Notes: a model not told the origin generated them from the sequence alone. 64,000 nt of DNA from Mesorhabditis belari (GCA_958450365.1 CAUEEP010000905.1:884501-948500); one strand, 5' to 3'; counted from the stretch's first letter, positions 33,490 through 44,268 are shown. Numbers and translations are program-made.

Positions 33490-35208
33490 AATCTTTCGTC
33501 CTTTATTCCGAAAGGACACTTTGAGTCAACACCATTCCCTGGCCAGATCGGTTCCAAGTTTTCAATTCTCAGGTCTGGAAAACTCGAGAAATGGGATGAA
33601 AGCTTATCACATCCAAAAATCTCATGCAAAAACGCGAAATTTCTGGATTTCGGATCAAGCAAATATCGCTGAGAAATTCAAAAATTGAGAGAAAACCTAG
33701 AGAAAAACGTGTTCTTCAAAGAGAAGAGAAAGGGAAAACTCTTTTGGTCAAAAACTTTTCCCTTTCTTCACTTAGTGAGAGCTGAGAAAATTGAGTGAGT
33801 TTTTGGGGAAAACATGTCATTTGCTGGGTCTTGTTTAAGTATAAAAGAGTTCGTGGTGGGTGGAGAGATCACTCGAGCATCTCGACATGTACCGAGTCGG
33901 GTTTATCGCTGCATTGCTTTTGAGCGCCAACTGGTCGGTCTTTTCAAAGCTTGTAACTCATGCTTTCTTGTACTATAGGGTTTTAATATCCAGCATGACT
34001 AAGCTAGCTTACTGTAGCATAGTTTACTGTAGTGTAGAACTTGAAAGTATCTCCTTTAAGTGATCTAGAAAAACATCTTTATCTCCAACTTTCAGCCAAT
34101 ATGCGCAGTCCGGTGGATTTGGCGGAGCGCCTCAATATGGCGGAGCACCCCAAGTAGCACCTCAATCATACGGTAAGACTCAAGTCTCATACTGTAATAA
34201 AATGTACGTTTAAAAACCTTAAACAAAATCTTTAGGCGGCGGCGGCGGTGGCTATGCGACTGCCCCTCAAGCACCTCCTCCACCTCCACCACCAATGGCT
34301 CCTCAAGGATATTCGGCCCCTCAGGCCCCACCTCCACCAAGCTACGCTCCACCAGCTCCTCAGGCGCCCCCACCGCCTCCACCACCACCGCCACCACCTC
34401 AGGCTCCTCCTCCTAGTTACGCTCCACCAGCTCCTCAAGCCCCTCCACCACCTCCACCACCTCCTCCACCACCACCGCCACAGGCTCCTCCTCCAAGCTA
34501 CGCTCCACCAGCTCCCCAGGCGCCTCCTCCACCACCACCACCACCTCCTCCACCACCTCCTCCACCAGCCTACTCTCCACCTGCTCCTCAGGCTCCTCCT
34601 CCACCACCACCACCACCTCAAGCTCCTCCACCACCACCACCAGCTCCAACTGGCTACTCCCAGGGACCCGCTGCTGCCCCACCAGCTCCAGCTCCTCCAC
34701 CACCCATGCCTGCTCCTCCTCCACCCCCACCACCGCCTCAGGCTCCTCCTCCACCACCAGCAGCGCCCGCTCCAGCCCCTGCCCAGAACTCTTATGGAGA
34801 TGAGCCCGTTGCTCCACAATCATCCGGTGGATACCGTCACAGACATCGCAAAGTCTTCCGTCATAAGCACAGAAAGGTGGCCAAGAAGGTGTTCCGTCAC
34901 AAGGCTCGCAAAGTGGTGCGCAAGATCGCTCGACGCGCTCGTATCTAAAAAACGGTCATTTCTCTCTCTTTCGCCTTACAAATCTCTTTTCCGGGTACTT
35001 ATACATTGCCGTCTAAAGATGCTCAAATGTTTTTTTCAGTTTGATTCTCTTATCTCATTTCTTGATGCAAATAAAGTGTCTTTTCGTAGAATTGAGTGAA
35101 TTGGACAGAAATGAAATAGTGGAAAGCTACAAAGGATGAAAAGTTACACAAACTGAACTACAAATCCAGAAAGCTAGAACTAAACGGTATCAGTAAAATC
35201 TTTCTAAG
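33490..35208. repeat. Inverted duplication arm containing proline-rich gene 1
   Basis: 1.72 kb matched in reverse by 45990-47677, including promoter, introns and 3' region. Introns are as similar as exons by eye, which points to a recent duplication or gene conversion. Confidence 0.9.
33887..34948 (+). CDS. Secreted proline-rich protein with basic C-terminal tail, copy 1 (278 aa)
   Basis: Exons 33887-33933, 34096-34172, 34236-34948 with matching phases. Signal peptide MYRVGFIAALLLSANC; then a Gly/Gln-rich section (QYAQSGGFGGAPQYGGAPQ); then about 170 residues of PPPP runs alternating with APQAPPP and SYAPPAPQ; finally about 37 residues dominated by Arg, Lys and His (GGYRHRHRKVFRHKHRK, KKVFRHKARKVVRKIARRAR). 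The tail repeats the KVFRHK motif and could be released by dibasic cleavage. Such proteins may act in the extracellular matrix or cuticle, or as cationic peptides; the family is not recognised. A second copy, inverted, lies at 46238-47293. The big frames on the opposite strand are shadows. Confidence 0.82.
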
Positions 35209-35213
35209 TAAAA

Positions 35214-35842
35214 GTTTTTCAATCAATCTTGAATATTCTCTAGATTTGTCGCCTCCGAGAATTTTCTATTGAAAGACTGTAACTTGATTTCGACTAGACG
35301 TGTTTCCTATACATCTTCCTCTTTGATACGATCCGTGTTTTAGATCTAGCACTTTTTTTTCGCGTTTTGCGTACACTTTAACAGAAATTAGTGACTTTAA
35401 AAAAAACTAATGCTACTAGTTAGCTAAATCATACAAAGTTTTAGTTTAATTAGACATTGACGACATACAAATACAAATGCTAGCTTTGTATATTTCTATA
35501 AAAATGCGTGCGACAGCGACATGCGACAAATTTCTAATTTGAAGCCGCTCTTATCAAAAAAAAGTTTTTTCTTTGAGGAAAACCTTAATTGCTAGCTTTG
35601 ATAGTCATTCGAGTGCATAAAGTCTTATCACTAATAGCCAACAGAGAAAAAAAAAAGCCTTGCCTACCTCAAACTTGCTTTTTCTCCATTTCATTAGCCA
35701 AGAATGAACAAGAAAAGAGTTTGGATTGGAGTCGTTATTCTAGCTGTCGTTCTCATCATAATCGCCGTTATAGTCACTCTCGTATTAGTGCTGAGAAAGA
35801 AACACAAGCCCGAAGAGACGAGTTCCCAATCGTTAGACGATA
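35214..35842. repeat. Inverted repeat partner of 32018-32646
   Basis: The 629-bp arm spans the 5' flank and exon 1 start of the lysozyme-type gene. Together with 32018-32646 it encloses proline-rich gene 1 in a 2.6-kb loop. Confidence 0.88.
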
Positions 35843-38553
35843 TTCTCAGTGATGGTTCGATATTTCCCAACGGAAGCTATCAGATAGCGGTAGACTCGCT
35901 GAAATCGGGAAATCTGACTAAAGCTCCTCTTCTGGTGGACATTGCAATGCTCAATTCGTTTGGTCTTCGTGTTGACAATTCATCACTGATAGCTGAGGAG
36001 GGTCGTTTGAGTTATTTCTTTGTTCGACTACCATATGTTGGTGACGATGGGGCAGTCGGGGTTCGATTTGGTGACTCGAAATCGATAAACGTGATCCCAT
36101 TGAATCTTTCGATCGATTCGAGCTCGGGTGTTGCTTTACTTGGAAGGCTGCCCGATAACACCCTCGTTTACAAGTTAGAAATACGAATAGCCGACGCGAT
36201 GTGCTCAAACAGTGCCGATGGAACTTGCTCGAGTGTCTCATGGACTCCATACTATATTGAGAGGTATTTAAATAGAAAATAAAGTTATAATGTATTCTAG
36301 TGACATTTCTGGTTCGCCAGCCAACTTCAATAATGATCTCCCTGTTGCATGTGGATCTCAATGTGACACGGATGCGAGCTCTCCTTGTGCTGTATCTTGC
36401 ACACAATGCGATGGACAACAAGTGGCCGGCAGTGATACACCTGTGAGCCGACGATACAGGATGAGCTCCACGTCCGCTCAAGGCCTCAAATTCATATACG
36501 ACACTTATCATATAAAGGATGTGGTCCGTGTAAGCTATGATGGTAAAAACATATTCGATAGCGATTGTGTTGGCACTGAAGGAAATAAGATGATCATGCT
36601 CAATTATAACGGTTAATTCTAAAAGAAAGAAACATAGAAACCAGCGATTCTTGTAGGTAAATCGATGGAACTTCGTGTCGACGTGGAACCAAACTGCGAG
36701 CACACAACGGGCACTGTTTGGGACTTCACTCTACCCTGTGCCCCAACCCCAACGCTTGGTTTTGATTTAGCATTTCAAGTCATTTAAAAAAAAAGACTTT
36801 TGCGTATTACGAAAAATTTCTAGATAATCAAGCCTAGTGACTTTGAATGTATGGCAAAGAATGGCTACGAGTTCTTTATCGGTCACATCTCGTTCTCGTC
36901 GAACGGAAGCGTCAATCCAACCGGAGTCTCAAATGTCAGAACGGCTCTACAATGTAGAAACTTTAAAAAGTATCGCAAAAAATTGGGGAAATTTACAGCT
37001 GGCTTCTGGGCTGATGCATATATTTACCCTTGTATTAAATGTGATGCTCAAACTCAGGTAAATTGGGTAGATAAAGGTTTGAGAAGAGCTTTCAGATGTG
37101 ATTTTACAGGATGGGCCAAAATTACGGCTACACCTTTTCAGCAGATTGCATGCCGAACACCGCAATCACTTCAAAAACTCTAAGTGTTATAGAGAGAGAG
37201 AATTGAAACCTGAATTCTTGCCTACATTTCTCTATCAAAAGATCATTGATTGGAGTTTTGGAGCCGATTTTTCAAACCCTCAAATGAACCCAATCCGATC
37301 AGTCTTCGGCACGCTTCCATTTTTAGCTGGCATGCAATCTGCTGAAAAGGTGTAGCCGTAATTTTTGGCCACCCTGTTTGTTGTACTACACTGTCTGTTT
37401 GTTGTACTAAACTGTGGTGCAAAAGTCTTGTCCCACTTACTTTTCTGAAGCATTTTGTCAAATTTCTAAAAATTTTCGAAAACAACTTTTTAAGTAAAAA
37501 GTTTTTTAGTAGACTTTTAGTAGACGTAGGCTTTTAGTAGACGTAGAATTTTACATAGTAAAAGACTTCATCTTTTACTATGTAAATGCCCGTACTAGTG
37601 TAATGTATTATAAAAATATAATACAAAAAATTCATAAGAACAAACAAAGGCAAAGAGAAAATACAAATTTTCTTAGTGAGACAAGACTTTTGCACCGCAG
37701 TGTATTGACATAAGAGTCAAAAACTGTTCTACCATAATTACAGGTCAAGTTGGCCATCAGTGCACTAATGTCAGCTGTTCCTAATTTCCATGGCATCGTT
37801 TGGCTTGATGTTGAAGTGTAGGCGTTTGTCGCTCGTTTATTCTATCCGCAAATTATCATAAAGAGCGGTGGATTTAATCAAATGTCTCTGATCCTCACCT
37901 TTTCGATTCGATTTCGATAAAGTTATCGAAATCGAGTTTCTTTTCGAAGTGCGCGGATAAAATAAACAAGGATCCGTCACACTTTATTTGCTTCATTCCC
38001 AGTTTTAGCAACCCGCGTGCACCTTGGCCAAAGGATATCCCGACGAATCTCCAAACTATCGCCTCATTCGCTAGCGCACTTGATGTGTGTTCGATAAATT
38101 TGATAAAATTCAAAGCTTTAGACATATTATCCCAATTGGGGGATCTATACGAGAAAAGGGAACTGGAACACTATCACGGGAAATGTTTTGACATATTCGC
38201 ATAAGCCGCTATGGGCTATCAATTCTGCCAGCACGGTTTGTGGGCGGAGGGTAATTGAATATCTTGTCGTTTCTTTGGGATCTTTACTTAGCAACTCAAT
38301 TTGTATAACTATACAAAGCATTTGCTAGAAATTGCTAGAAATACAAAGCAATGCAAAACGCCATAAGATGGCCTTGGCCTCATTTGGAAAAATCACTCAA
38401 TTACTTGAAGATATTAGTCCAGTTTATTGTTACCATTTTCAGGATTCTTTAACCTTCGCCGGTTGGACGAGTTCCCTGATGAGTCAATGGGATTTGAGTG
38501 GAAGCAAGGAGTGCGGAATGGGAATCGACAAAGACTATTTTTACGGTCACTAG
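35704..38553 (+). CDS. Membrane-anchored protein with C-terminal GH25-type lysozyme domain (525 aa, 9 exons)
   Basis: Exons 35704-36263, 36301-36611, 36657-36778, 36824-36953, 36999-37057, 37744-37817, 38003-38084, 38122-38250, 38443-38553. Residues 1-35 are a type II anchor: MNKKRVWIGVVILAVVLIII, then basic KK. The middle (about 190-320) has cysteines and blocks FIYDTYHIKDVVRVSYDGK, SDCVGTEG and CEHTTGTVWDFTLPC. From about 325 it follows nematode GH25 (lys) lysozymes: LGFDLAFQIIKPSDFECM, NGYEFFIGHISF, GSVNPTGVSNVRTALQSGFW, ADAYIYPCIKC, HGIVWLDVEV, YPNWGIYTRKGNW, YSHKPLWAIN, FAGWTSSLMSQWD and CGMGIDKDYF. Asp of GFDLA and Asp/Glu of WLDVE occupy the expected catalytic positions. Exon 6 may join 38003 or 38009 in the same frame. 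Two MITEs lie in intron 5. A surface or secretory muramidase role in bacterial digestion or defence is inferred. Fusing an anchor and extra domain to GH25 is unusual. Confidence 0.8.
37107..37376. mobile_element. 270-bp MITE with maT-like ends
   Basis: About 48-bp inverted ends beginning CAGGATGGGCCAAAATTACG / CAGGGTGGCCAAAAATTACG, close to the maT terminus CAGGGTGACCAAGAATTACC. It lies in intron 5 of the lysozyme-type gene. Confidence 0.85.
37409..37704. mobile_element. About 295-bp mariner-type MITE
   Basis: ACTGTGGTGCAAAAGTCTTG at the left is mirrored by CAAGACTTTTGCACCGCAGT at the right. Inside, a hairpin ACATAGTAAAAGA / TCTTTTACTATGT. Same intron as the previous MITE. End positions are approximate. 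Confidence 0.75.
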
Positions 38554-38559
38554 AGAATA

Positions 38560-39390
38560 CTTTAATAAATAAAGCTCGAACCCTGGTTTTCGATAAAAAC
38601 AGAGTTGAACAGAGACATTCTTATGTATTCGACACAACAGCATTCGACGTTTTCAACAGCTTCTTACACTGTATTCGATTCATTCATCTCACTACACCCT
38701 ATTATATTTAAATTCAAAGCACAACCCTAATAATTGGCTTTATCGAACTTCACTGGGTTATCACCAGATGGGAGGACACAAAGCTATTCTTAAAACAAGG
38801 AACAATGGGCAAGTGATAAGTTTAGAAGGGAAACGCTTTTCATTTCCAGCACCAAAATCCATCCCGTCAAGCCCCTATTCACAAAGAAATTCCTTCTCCA
38901 TTGTTTTGATGGCTGCTTGGGTGAATTGAAATGCTGTCGCTCCAAGCGGGCTTCAAAGGGCTTTACAATTGACAAAAGAGAATCCATCTTATGCTATTCA
39001 TAAATCGAAATTGAATAAGTTAAAAGTGAAAATGAATTGGTGGTAACGAACTCCTTTGTCTCAGAGAATCGAGATAAATGTTTGTGATGGGTTTCCTCAT
39101 CGATTTCTCCCATCAAAACTGCAAAAGGCAACCAGGAGACGACGATCAATGAGTCTTTTGCAAATAAAATCATTGCAAATAAACTTTTTACAGGAACCCA
39201 ACCTGAATCCACTCGGTATACAGAGCTGCAAAATGCAATCTTCATCATAAACATTGATTCACCTGATTGATGAGATAAAAAAGATGGATAATAGGTTACC
39301 GTAAATACTGTAATTAAAACCCATGGGCTCAAGTACATACATAAGTACATAAGTACATAAGTACATAAGCACATACATAAGTACATTACA
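38560..39390. other. Unassigned spacer
   Basis: An AATAAA at 38564-38569, ten bases past the lysozyme-type stop, is a likely polyadenylation signal. A solo pogo-type end, CCGTAAATACTGTAATT, follows TA at 39297-39298. Open frames on both strands have no features. Confidence 0.45.
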
Positions 39391-39628
39391 TTATTGATTC
39401 GTCGAGAGCCCTTCAGCAATCAGGAAGGTGGCGTGTCTGCTGAAAATAGAGACGTTCATTCGGAAGGTTGCCGAATCTAGACCATGATATTCGCTTGGCT
39501 GATGGTTCTCGTTTAGTTTACCAGTTCCCCCATTGTTCGACATCGCATCGCTCTCTCTCATCTTCCATTCATGAGCTTTCCTAAATCCAAAAGTATAACT
39601 TGAAGAAATTTCTTCATTTACCCTCATA

Positions 39629-39925
39629 CCCCATCATCATCATCAAACATTTGTTCTTCCACATCTCGATTCACTTCTAGATTCGCCATCTCATTGTTGA
39701 TTAGATCAATCTCAATCTCATGAGGAGCTAAAAGCCAATATTTAATGTATAAATGCCATAATCAATACCGTGATCCGCTTCTCTTTGATCATTTAGCATT
39801 TCTTGGTGACCAGAATCTACAAAAATCGCATTTTGTCTTTCACATAGAGCTCCAATAAAAGCTCACCTTTCTAGCTCTAAGGGCTTTTCGAGCAGGTCAA
39901 CAAAAAGTAACCACGGCTGCTTCAT
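39629..39925 (-). pseudogene. Acidic C-terminal exons of an unknown gene
   Basis: On the minus strand two exons join in phase: DSGHQEMLNDQREADH, then a 41-nt intron, then APHEIEIDLINNEMANLEVN and RDVEEQMFDDDDGV followed by a stop. An upstream MKQPWLLFVDLLEKPLELE exon does not join in phase. The + strand copy (43690-43999) has an ATG-to-stop change there and one extra base after the last acceptor. Probably a decaying gene. Confidence 0.4.
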
Positions 39926-39946
39926 TATTCCTCCTTGTTTCAAAAT

Positions 39947-40123
39947 TTAAGATTTCTGGTCGCTTTTCCTTCTACGCTGTCCTTCGGCAATTTTTGAGAT
40001 CAGCCTGATACAGAAAAGTACAGACAAAAGCAGCCAAAGCCGAAAGTGTGAGAAAATCAAATTCAACACATAATTAAACGAAGATAATGTCCGGTTTGAT
40101 TCTATAACCGTCGGATCCGTCAT
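39947..40123 (-). CDS. 58-aa single-pass membrane microprotein, copy A
   Basis: Single exon, MTDPTVIESNRTLSSFNYVL, one hydrophobic segment RLWLLLSVLFCIRLI, then a basic tail KIAEGQRRRKSDQKS. It lies in the left arm of the inverted duplication. The other arm encodes the same peptide with Ala for Thr2. The differences noted in the first 11 codons are one replacement and three silent changes, while neighbouring frames in the same arms are broken. No known family. A short peptide of this kind would sit in a membrane with a cytosolic basic tail. Expression is not shown. Confidence 0.55.
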   Translation of the reverse strand: MTDPTVIESNRTLSSFNYVLNLIFSHFRLWLLLSVLFCIRLISKIAEGQRRRKSDQKS

Positions 40124-40460
40124 TTATCAACCGATTGGTATGCCATATAAAAAAAGAAAAACATTTATTAGGAAAGAATGGCAGAAATTTTAACACAAGA
40201 TTGATCATTTCGAATCAGTAATTGTTGTCATGTTCTCCGGCAGCTTGTCCTGAAAAAGAAATCAATGAAGCTTGAAGTCTCAAAATCAAAATCGAAGACA
40301 CAAATGCTATATTTTGACCATCAAAGACTGAGGAAAATGAATCTTCATATGATCAATGTTAATGACTCCCCGTAAAAGGTCCATCCTACATAGATGATGA
40401 GTGATTATTGCAAATAGATTTAATCAATCCGAGCTATTTCATAAAACATTAAACCGAACC

Positions 40461-40900
40461 TTATGAAACATTCACGTATCCCTGGGCTATCAAACCGCGC
40501 GTCAAATCACCACAAGCTCCAAGGCAATCATCCCCCGCGAATTCAATGTAAACATCCATTGTCCACATCGCGCCAGACGCCAAGTGGTGTTTGTTTCTAA
40601 AAATAACCCAATCATTTAATTTATAAAAGAGAAATCTCCTACCTGTAACATTACTCCCGGGATGAGCATATGAGCACATGACCGTGCTGGTACACGTCCC
40701 AATCCGCGCCTGGTGGTAAATTGGCGAGTCAGCTGCTGACGCCCTCCACGCCGCTGTGGAGGATTCACGTTGCCGTGGATGAAGCGATGCTTCTCACCGT
40801 TATAGGTGAGCTCAAAATACGTGGCATTGACCTCGAAACGTGTAGCAACATCATGAAACATGATTTTGGGTCCCATTCCGATGCAACTAAAAGAAAAACG
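40461..40900 (-). pseudogene. Unknown gene, two exons, frameshifted (left arm)
   Basis: Exon about 40900-40648 reads GMGPKIMFHDVATRFEVNAT, YFELTYNGEKHRFIHGN and ends HMLIPGVMLQ at a GT donor. The next exon begins KQTPLGVWRDVD, but two bases are missing relative to the + strand copy, so the conserved MDVYIEFAGDDCLGACGDLT / GYVNVS end is out of frame. Family not recognised. Confidence 0.6.
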
Positions 40901-41106
40901 TAAAATCGGCGAATAATACGAGGATAGCTAATCAGGATTTATGTATTGATGTAAGAACTCTAATAAGTATTTTGATTACAGAAAACTATTAGCGAAAATC
41001 AAAACGAATAATCAAAAAAAGGTCACGAACAATGTTGACTAATGAAGAAAGTCTTTGAATCGATTGAAAATTCTCCGCCTTTATCAGCTAGTTTTTCAAA
41101 TGTAAA

Positions 41107-41636
41107 TCAGCTAGCCTGGAATGCGAATACAACGAACATATTGAGATCCATCTCATCGCTTTCCTCGTCCCCATCACTGGAGAATTCCTCGTCTTCGGAA
41201 GTGATTTTCGGATTTTGGCGTACCTAAACAAGCAATTTCGGCTCGATTCTCGGGTATGCGTAGACGGATTACATGATCAAGGGAATAGAAACCTGTTTAT
41301 AGCCTCCCATGTTTTTGAATTTGAAGGCCATCACTCCTAGCTGTGCAACATCTTCAAAGTCGACGGACAAATTGACCAGGAGAGCGTCCTGCCAAACTTC
41401 AGTCGTGTCCACAGTCTTAAAATAATCAATTTTGAATGTAAAACTTAAACTACCTGCAACATCATGTCAGAAATCGTGATCTGACTCGTGGGAAATGATT
41501 GCACCCAGTATTTCCGTTTGTTCGATTTGAGCGGATAGTTGAAACGAAAAGGTTTCTTTAGATAGACCATCTCCAAATATTCCGGTGTCAGCTCAAAAGA
41601 ATCTAGATCCTTGAAGAACAGAAGTTCCGGTAGCAT
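41107..41636 (-). CDS. Unknown 140-aa protein (3 exons)
   Basis: Exons 41454-41636, 41293-41415, 41107-41223, each joined in phase 0. The protein reads MLPELLFFKDLDSFELTPEY, KKPFRFNYPLKSNKRKYWVQ, then WQDALLVNLSVDFEDVAQLG and an acidic stretch ITSEDEEFSSDGDEESDEMD before FVVFAFQAS. No signal peptide or membrane segment. An acceptor-like TCATTCAG lies just upstream of the ATG, so 41636 may be an internal exon whose 5' partners were lost. It sits between the two arms of the inverted duplication. The function is unknown. Confidence 0.55.
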
Positions 41637-41868
41637 TTCGAGAGATCTGAATGAGATAAATTAATTGATCAATATCTACAAATTCAAAAATGCGAAAAAG
41701 ATATGGTAAAAAAGCTAGCCAAAAAAAATCTATGATTCTTACGGCAAAAAGAAATCCAAAAAACAGGAGGGGTCATAAGGTGAAAGCGTCTGGCTCAGGC
41801 TTAGTAACAAATGTAATGTAGTAATATGAAAAAAGACTCGAAAGACCGACTAACTTTGGAGATCAGTG

Positions 41869-42291
41869 TGCTTTTTGGGGGGTGGGACAGATGCGATCTT
41901 TTTTTGCGCATCTGGACATTTGCGCACCTTTTTTTGCCGGAAAAGGCCTTAGGAAAGGTCGTAGAGCTTCGAAAATATTTCCATATAAGGGAATCGTATG
42001 CGTAGATTCCGAATTTCGACAAGTCAGACCTCGCTAACACGTCAAATTTGGGCTAAAAGGCAAAAACTACGGACAAGCTTAACGCTTTTCCGCAGTTTTT
42101 GCCTTTTAGCCCAAATTTGACGTGTCAGCGAGGTCTGACTTGTCGAAATTCGGAATCTACGCATACGATTCCCTTATATGGACATATTTTCGAAGCTCTA
42201 CGACCTTTCCTAAGGCCTTTTCCAGCAAAAAAAGGTGCGCAAATGTCCAGGTGCACAAAAAAAGGTCGCATTTGTCCCACCCCCGCTTTTT
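41869..42291. mobile_element. Nearly perfect 0.4-kb hairpin (foldback MITE)
   Basis: Left arm 41869-42072 and right arm 42090-42291 are reverse complements with few mismatches, around a 17-bp loop. The arms contain GGTGGGACAGATGCGATC, AAGGCCTTAGGAAAGGTCGT and GAATCGTATGCGTAGATTCC. The 68-100 codon frames in both arms are mirror shadows. Confidence 0.93.
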
Positions 42292-42749
42292 GCGAGCAAC
42301 CGTAACCTATAATGCAATTGTTGGGCTGAATTGTTGGGCTGGGAGACTGTAGAAAATTTCGGCCAGGATGCATTTTAAAATTTCTTAATCTTTTCAAAAT
42401 TTTCAATTTCATTGTTTGTTTCATTGTTTCTTCGTTTTTTCTAGGATTTTTTAAAGTTTAGCAGAGTTGCTTTTTTTCAATAGAATATGTCAAAATGACA
42501 TGCTGCCGAACACCGCATGTTGGCGTTCAAGCCAACTTGAATTTTACCCTTTCTTCATTTCTATGCCTAAGTGGCGCAGCGCTCTGGTTAATAGAACTCA
42601 ATTTTGGCGCAAAATCTGAGTGATTATGCTCTAAATTGTAAGGGAAAATCAATTTCACCGTCGTTATTGTGTTTGTTTGATGACCGCTTTAATTTCTGAC
42701 TTCTATTATTATTAATTGCTTTACGTTCATAGCATTTTTAGTGATATCT

Positions 42750-43282
42750 GATGGGACCAGCCCGCATTTGTTTGCATGACGTCACGGCACCTTTTACTGT
42801 GATGGTCACCCACTTCGAATTCACCTACCACGGGGTCGCCTACCGTTTTCTACATTCGATCCAAAATCCACAACAAGGAGGGCAACCAAGTCGGCGATTC
42901 ACTTGAAAACCGCGACAGGAGAGGATTTCTAATCGTTCGTATTACCACATGTTGATACCAGAAGTCAAGTTACGGGTTTAAACGTTTCTTATATTCGATG
43001 AATTTGATTCGATTATTTTAGACACCGCCTGGACGCAATCAACCTTCACACTCATTAGGTGAAATGGATGTTTGCGTAGAATTTGCTGGTATTGGTGCTC
43101 TCACAGCTGTCTCACAGCTCACTCTTTTATAAATTAATTGATTGGATTATTTTTAGAAACAAACACCACTTGGCGTCTGGCGCGATGTGACCATAATGGA
43201 TGTTTACATTGAATTCGCGGGGTATCATTGCCAGGGAGCTTTTCGTGATTTGATAGTCCATGGATACGTGGATGTTTCATAA
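42750..43282 (+). pseudogene. Second copy of the unknown gene (right arm)
   Basis: MGPARICLHDVTAPFTVMVT, HFEFTYHGVAYRFLHS, then RRFT followed by a TGA where the left copy reads on, then HMLIPEVKLR at a GT donor. Two alternative or duplicated last exons follow: 43022-43131 (LGEMDVCVEFAG, ends LTLL) and 43158-43282 (KQTPLGVWRDV, IMDVYIEFAGYHCQGAFRDL, GYVDVS). The nonsense codon makes this copy non-functional unless it is edited or spliced out. Confidence 0.6.
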
Positions 43283-44268
43283 GGTTCGGTTTAATGTTTT
43301 AAGAAATAGCTTGGATTGATTAAATCTATTTACAATAATCACTCATAATCTATGTAGGATTACGGGGAGTCATTAACATTGATCATATGATTCATTTTCC
43401 TCAGTCTTTGATGGTCAATATAGTAATTGTGTCTTCGATTTGTTAATTTGTCTAATAAATGTTTTTCTTTTTTATATGACATACCAATCCGTTGATAAAT
43501 GGCGGATCCCACGGTTATCGAATCAAACCGCACATTATCTTCGTTTAATTATGTGTTGAATTTGATTTTCTCACACTTTCGGCTTTGGCTGCTTTTGTCT
43601 GTACTTTTCTGTATCAGGCTGATCTCAAAAATTGCCGAAGGACAGCGTAGAAGGAAAAGCGACCAGAAATCTTAAATTTTGAAATAAGGAGGAATAATGT
43701 AGCAACCGTGGTTGCTTTTTGTGGCCCTGCTCGAAAAACCCTTAGAGCTAGAAAGGTGAGCTTTTATTGGAGCTCTATGTGAAAGACAAAATGCGATTTT
43801 TGTAGATTCTGGTCATCAAGAAATGTTAAATGATCAAAGAGAAGCGGATCACGGTATTGATTATGGCATTTATGCACTAAATGTTGACTTTTAGTTTCCT
43901 CATGAGATTGAGATTGATCTAATCAACAATGAGATGGCGAATCTAGAAGTGAATCGAGATGTGGAAGAACAAGTGTTTGATGATGATGATGGGGTATGAG
44001 GGTAAATGAAGAAATTTCTTCAAGTTATACTTTTTGGATTTAGGAAGAGGGAGCGATACGATGTCGAAGAACTGATAAACGATAACTGATAAACGGGAAC
44101 TGATAGGGGGAACTGATAAACGAAACGAGAACCATCAGTCAAGCGAATATCATGGTCTAGATTCGGCAACCTTCCGAATGAACCTCTCTATTTTCAGTAA
44201 ACACGCCTTCCTGATTCAACATTCTCAACACCTTCCTGATTGCTGAAGGGCTGTCGGCGAATCAATGA
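43122..44268. repeat. Right arm of inverted duplication (partner 39395-40640)
   Basis: Carries copy B of the microprotein, the MDVYIEFAG exon and the acidic exons in mirrored order. It ends near GCTGAAGGGCTGTCGGCGAA. Confidence 0.88.
43499..43675 (+). CDS. 58-aa single-pass membrane microprotein, copy B
   Basis: MADPTVIESNRTLSSFNYVL, hydrophobic RLWLLLSVLFCIRLI, tail KIAEGQRRRKSDQKS. It is identical to copy A apart from residue 2. The ORF is complete and in the same relative position within the mirrored arm. It is too short for most gene callers. Confidence 0.55.
   Translation: MADPTVIESNRTLSSFNYVLNLIFSHFRLWLLLSVLFCIRLISKIAEGQRRRKSDQKS

Larger units (their letters stand above)
39395..40640. 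repeat. Left arm of inverted duplication (partner 43122-44268)
   Basis: Reverse complement of 43122-44268 with small indels. Shared landmarks include CATCATCATCATCAAACA, the 58-codon ORF and the MDVYIEFAG exon. The 2.5-kb spacer contains one gene and one long hairpin. Confidence 0.88.

Noticed and set aside
34232..34819. Long Trp/Arg-rich and Val/Glu-rich frames opposite the proline-rich gene (also at 46363-46948)
   Set aside because: They are complements of CCA/CCT proline codons. The + strand frame has a signal peptide, phased introns and a conserved tail.
42570..42640. A tRNA gene (AGTGGCGCAGCGCTCTGGTT)
   Set aside because: The A-box-like start is not followed by a B box or foldable arms.
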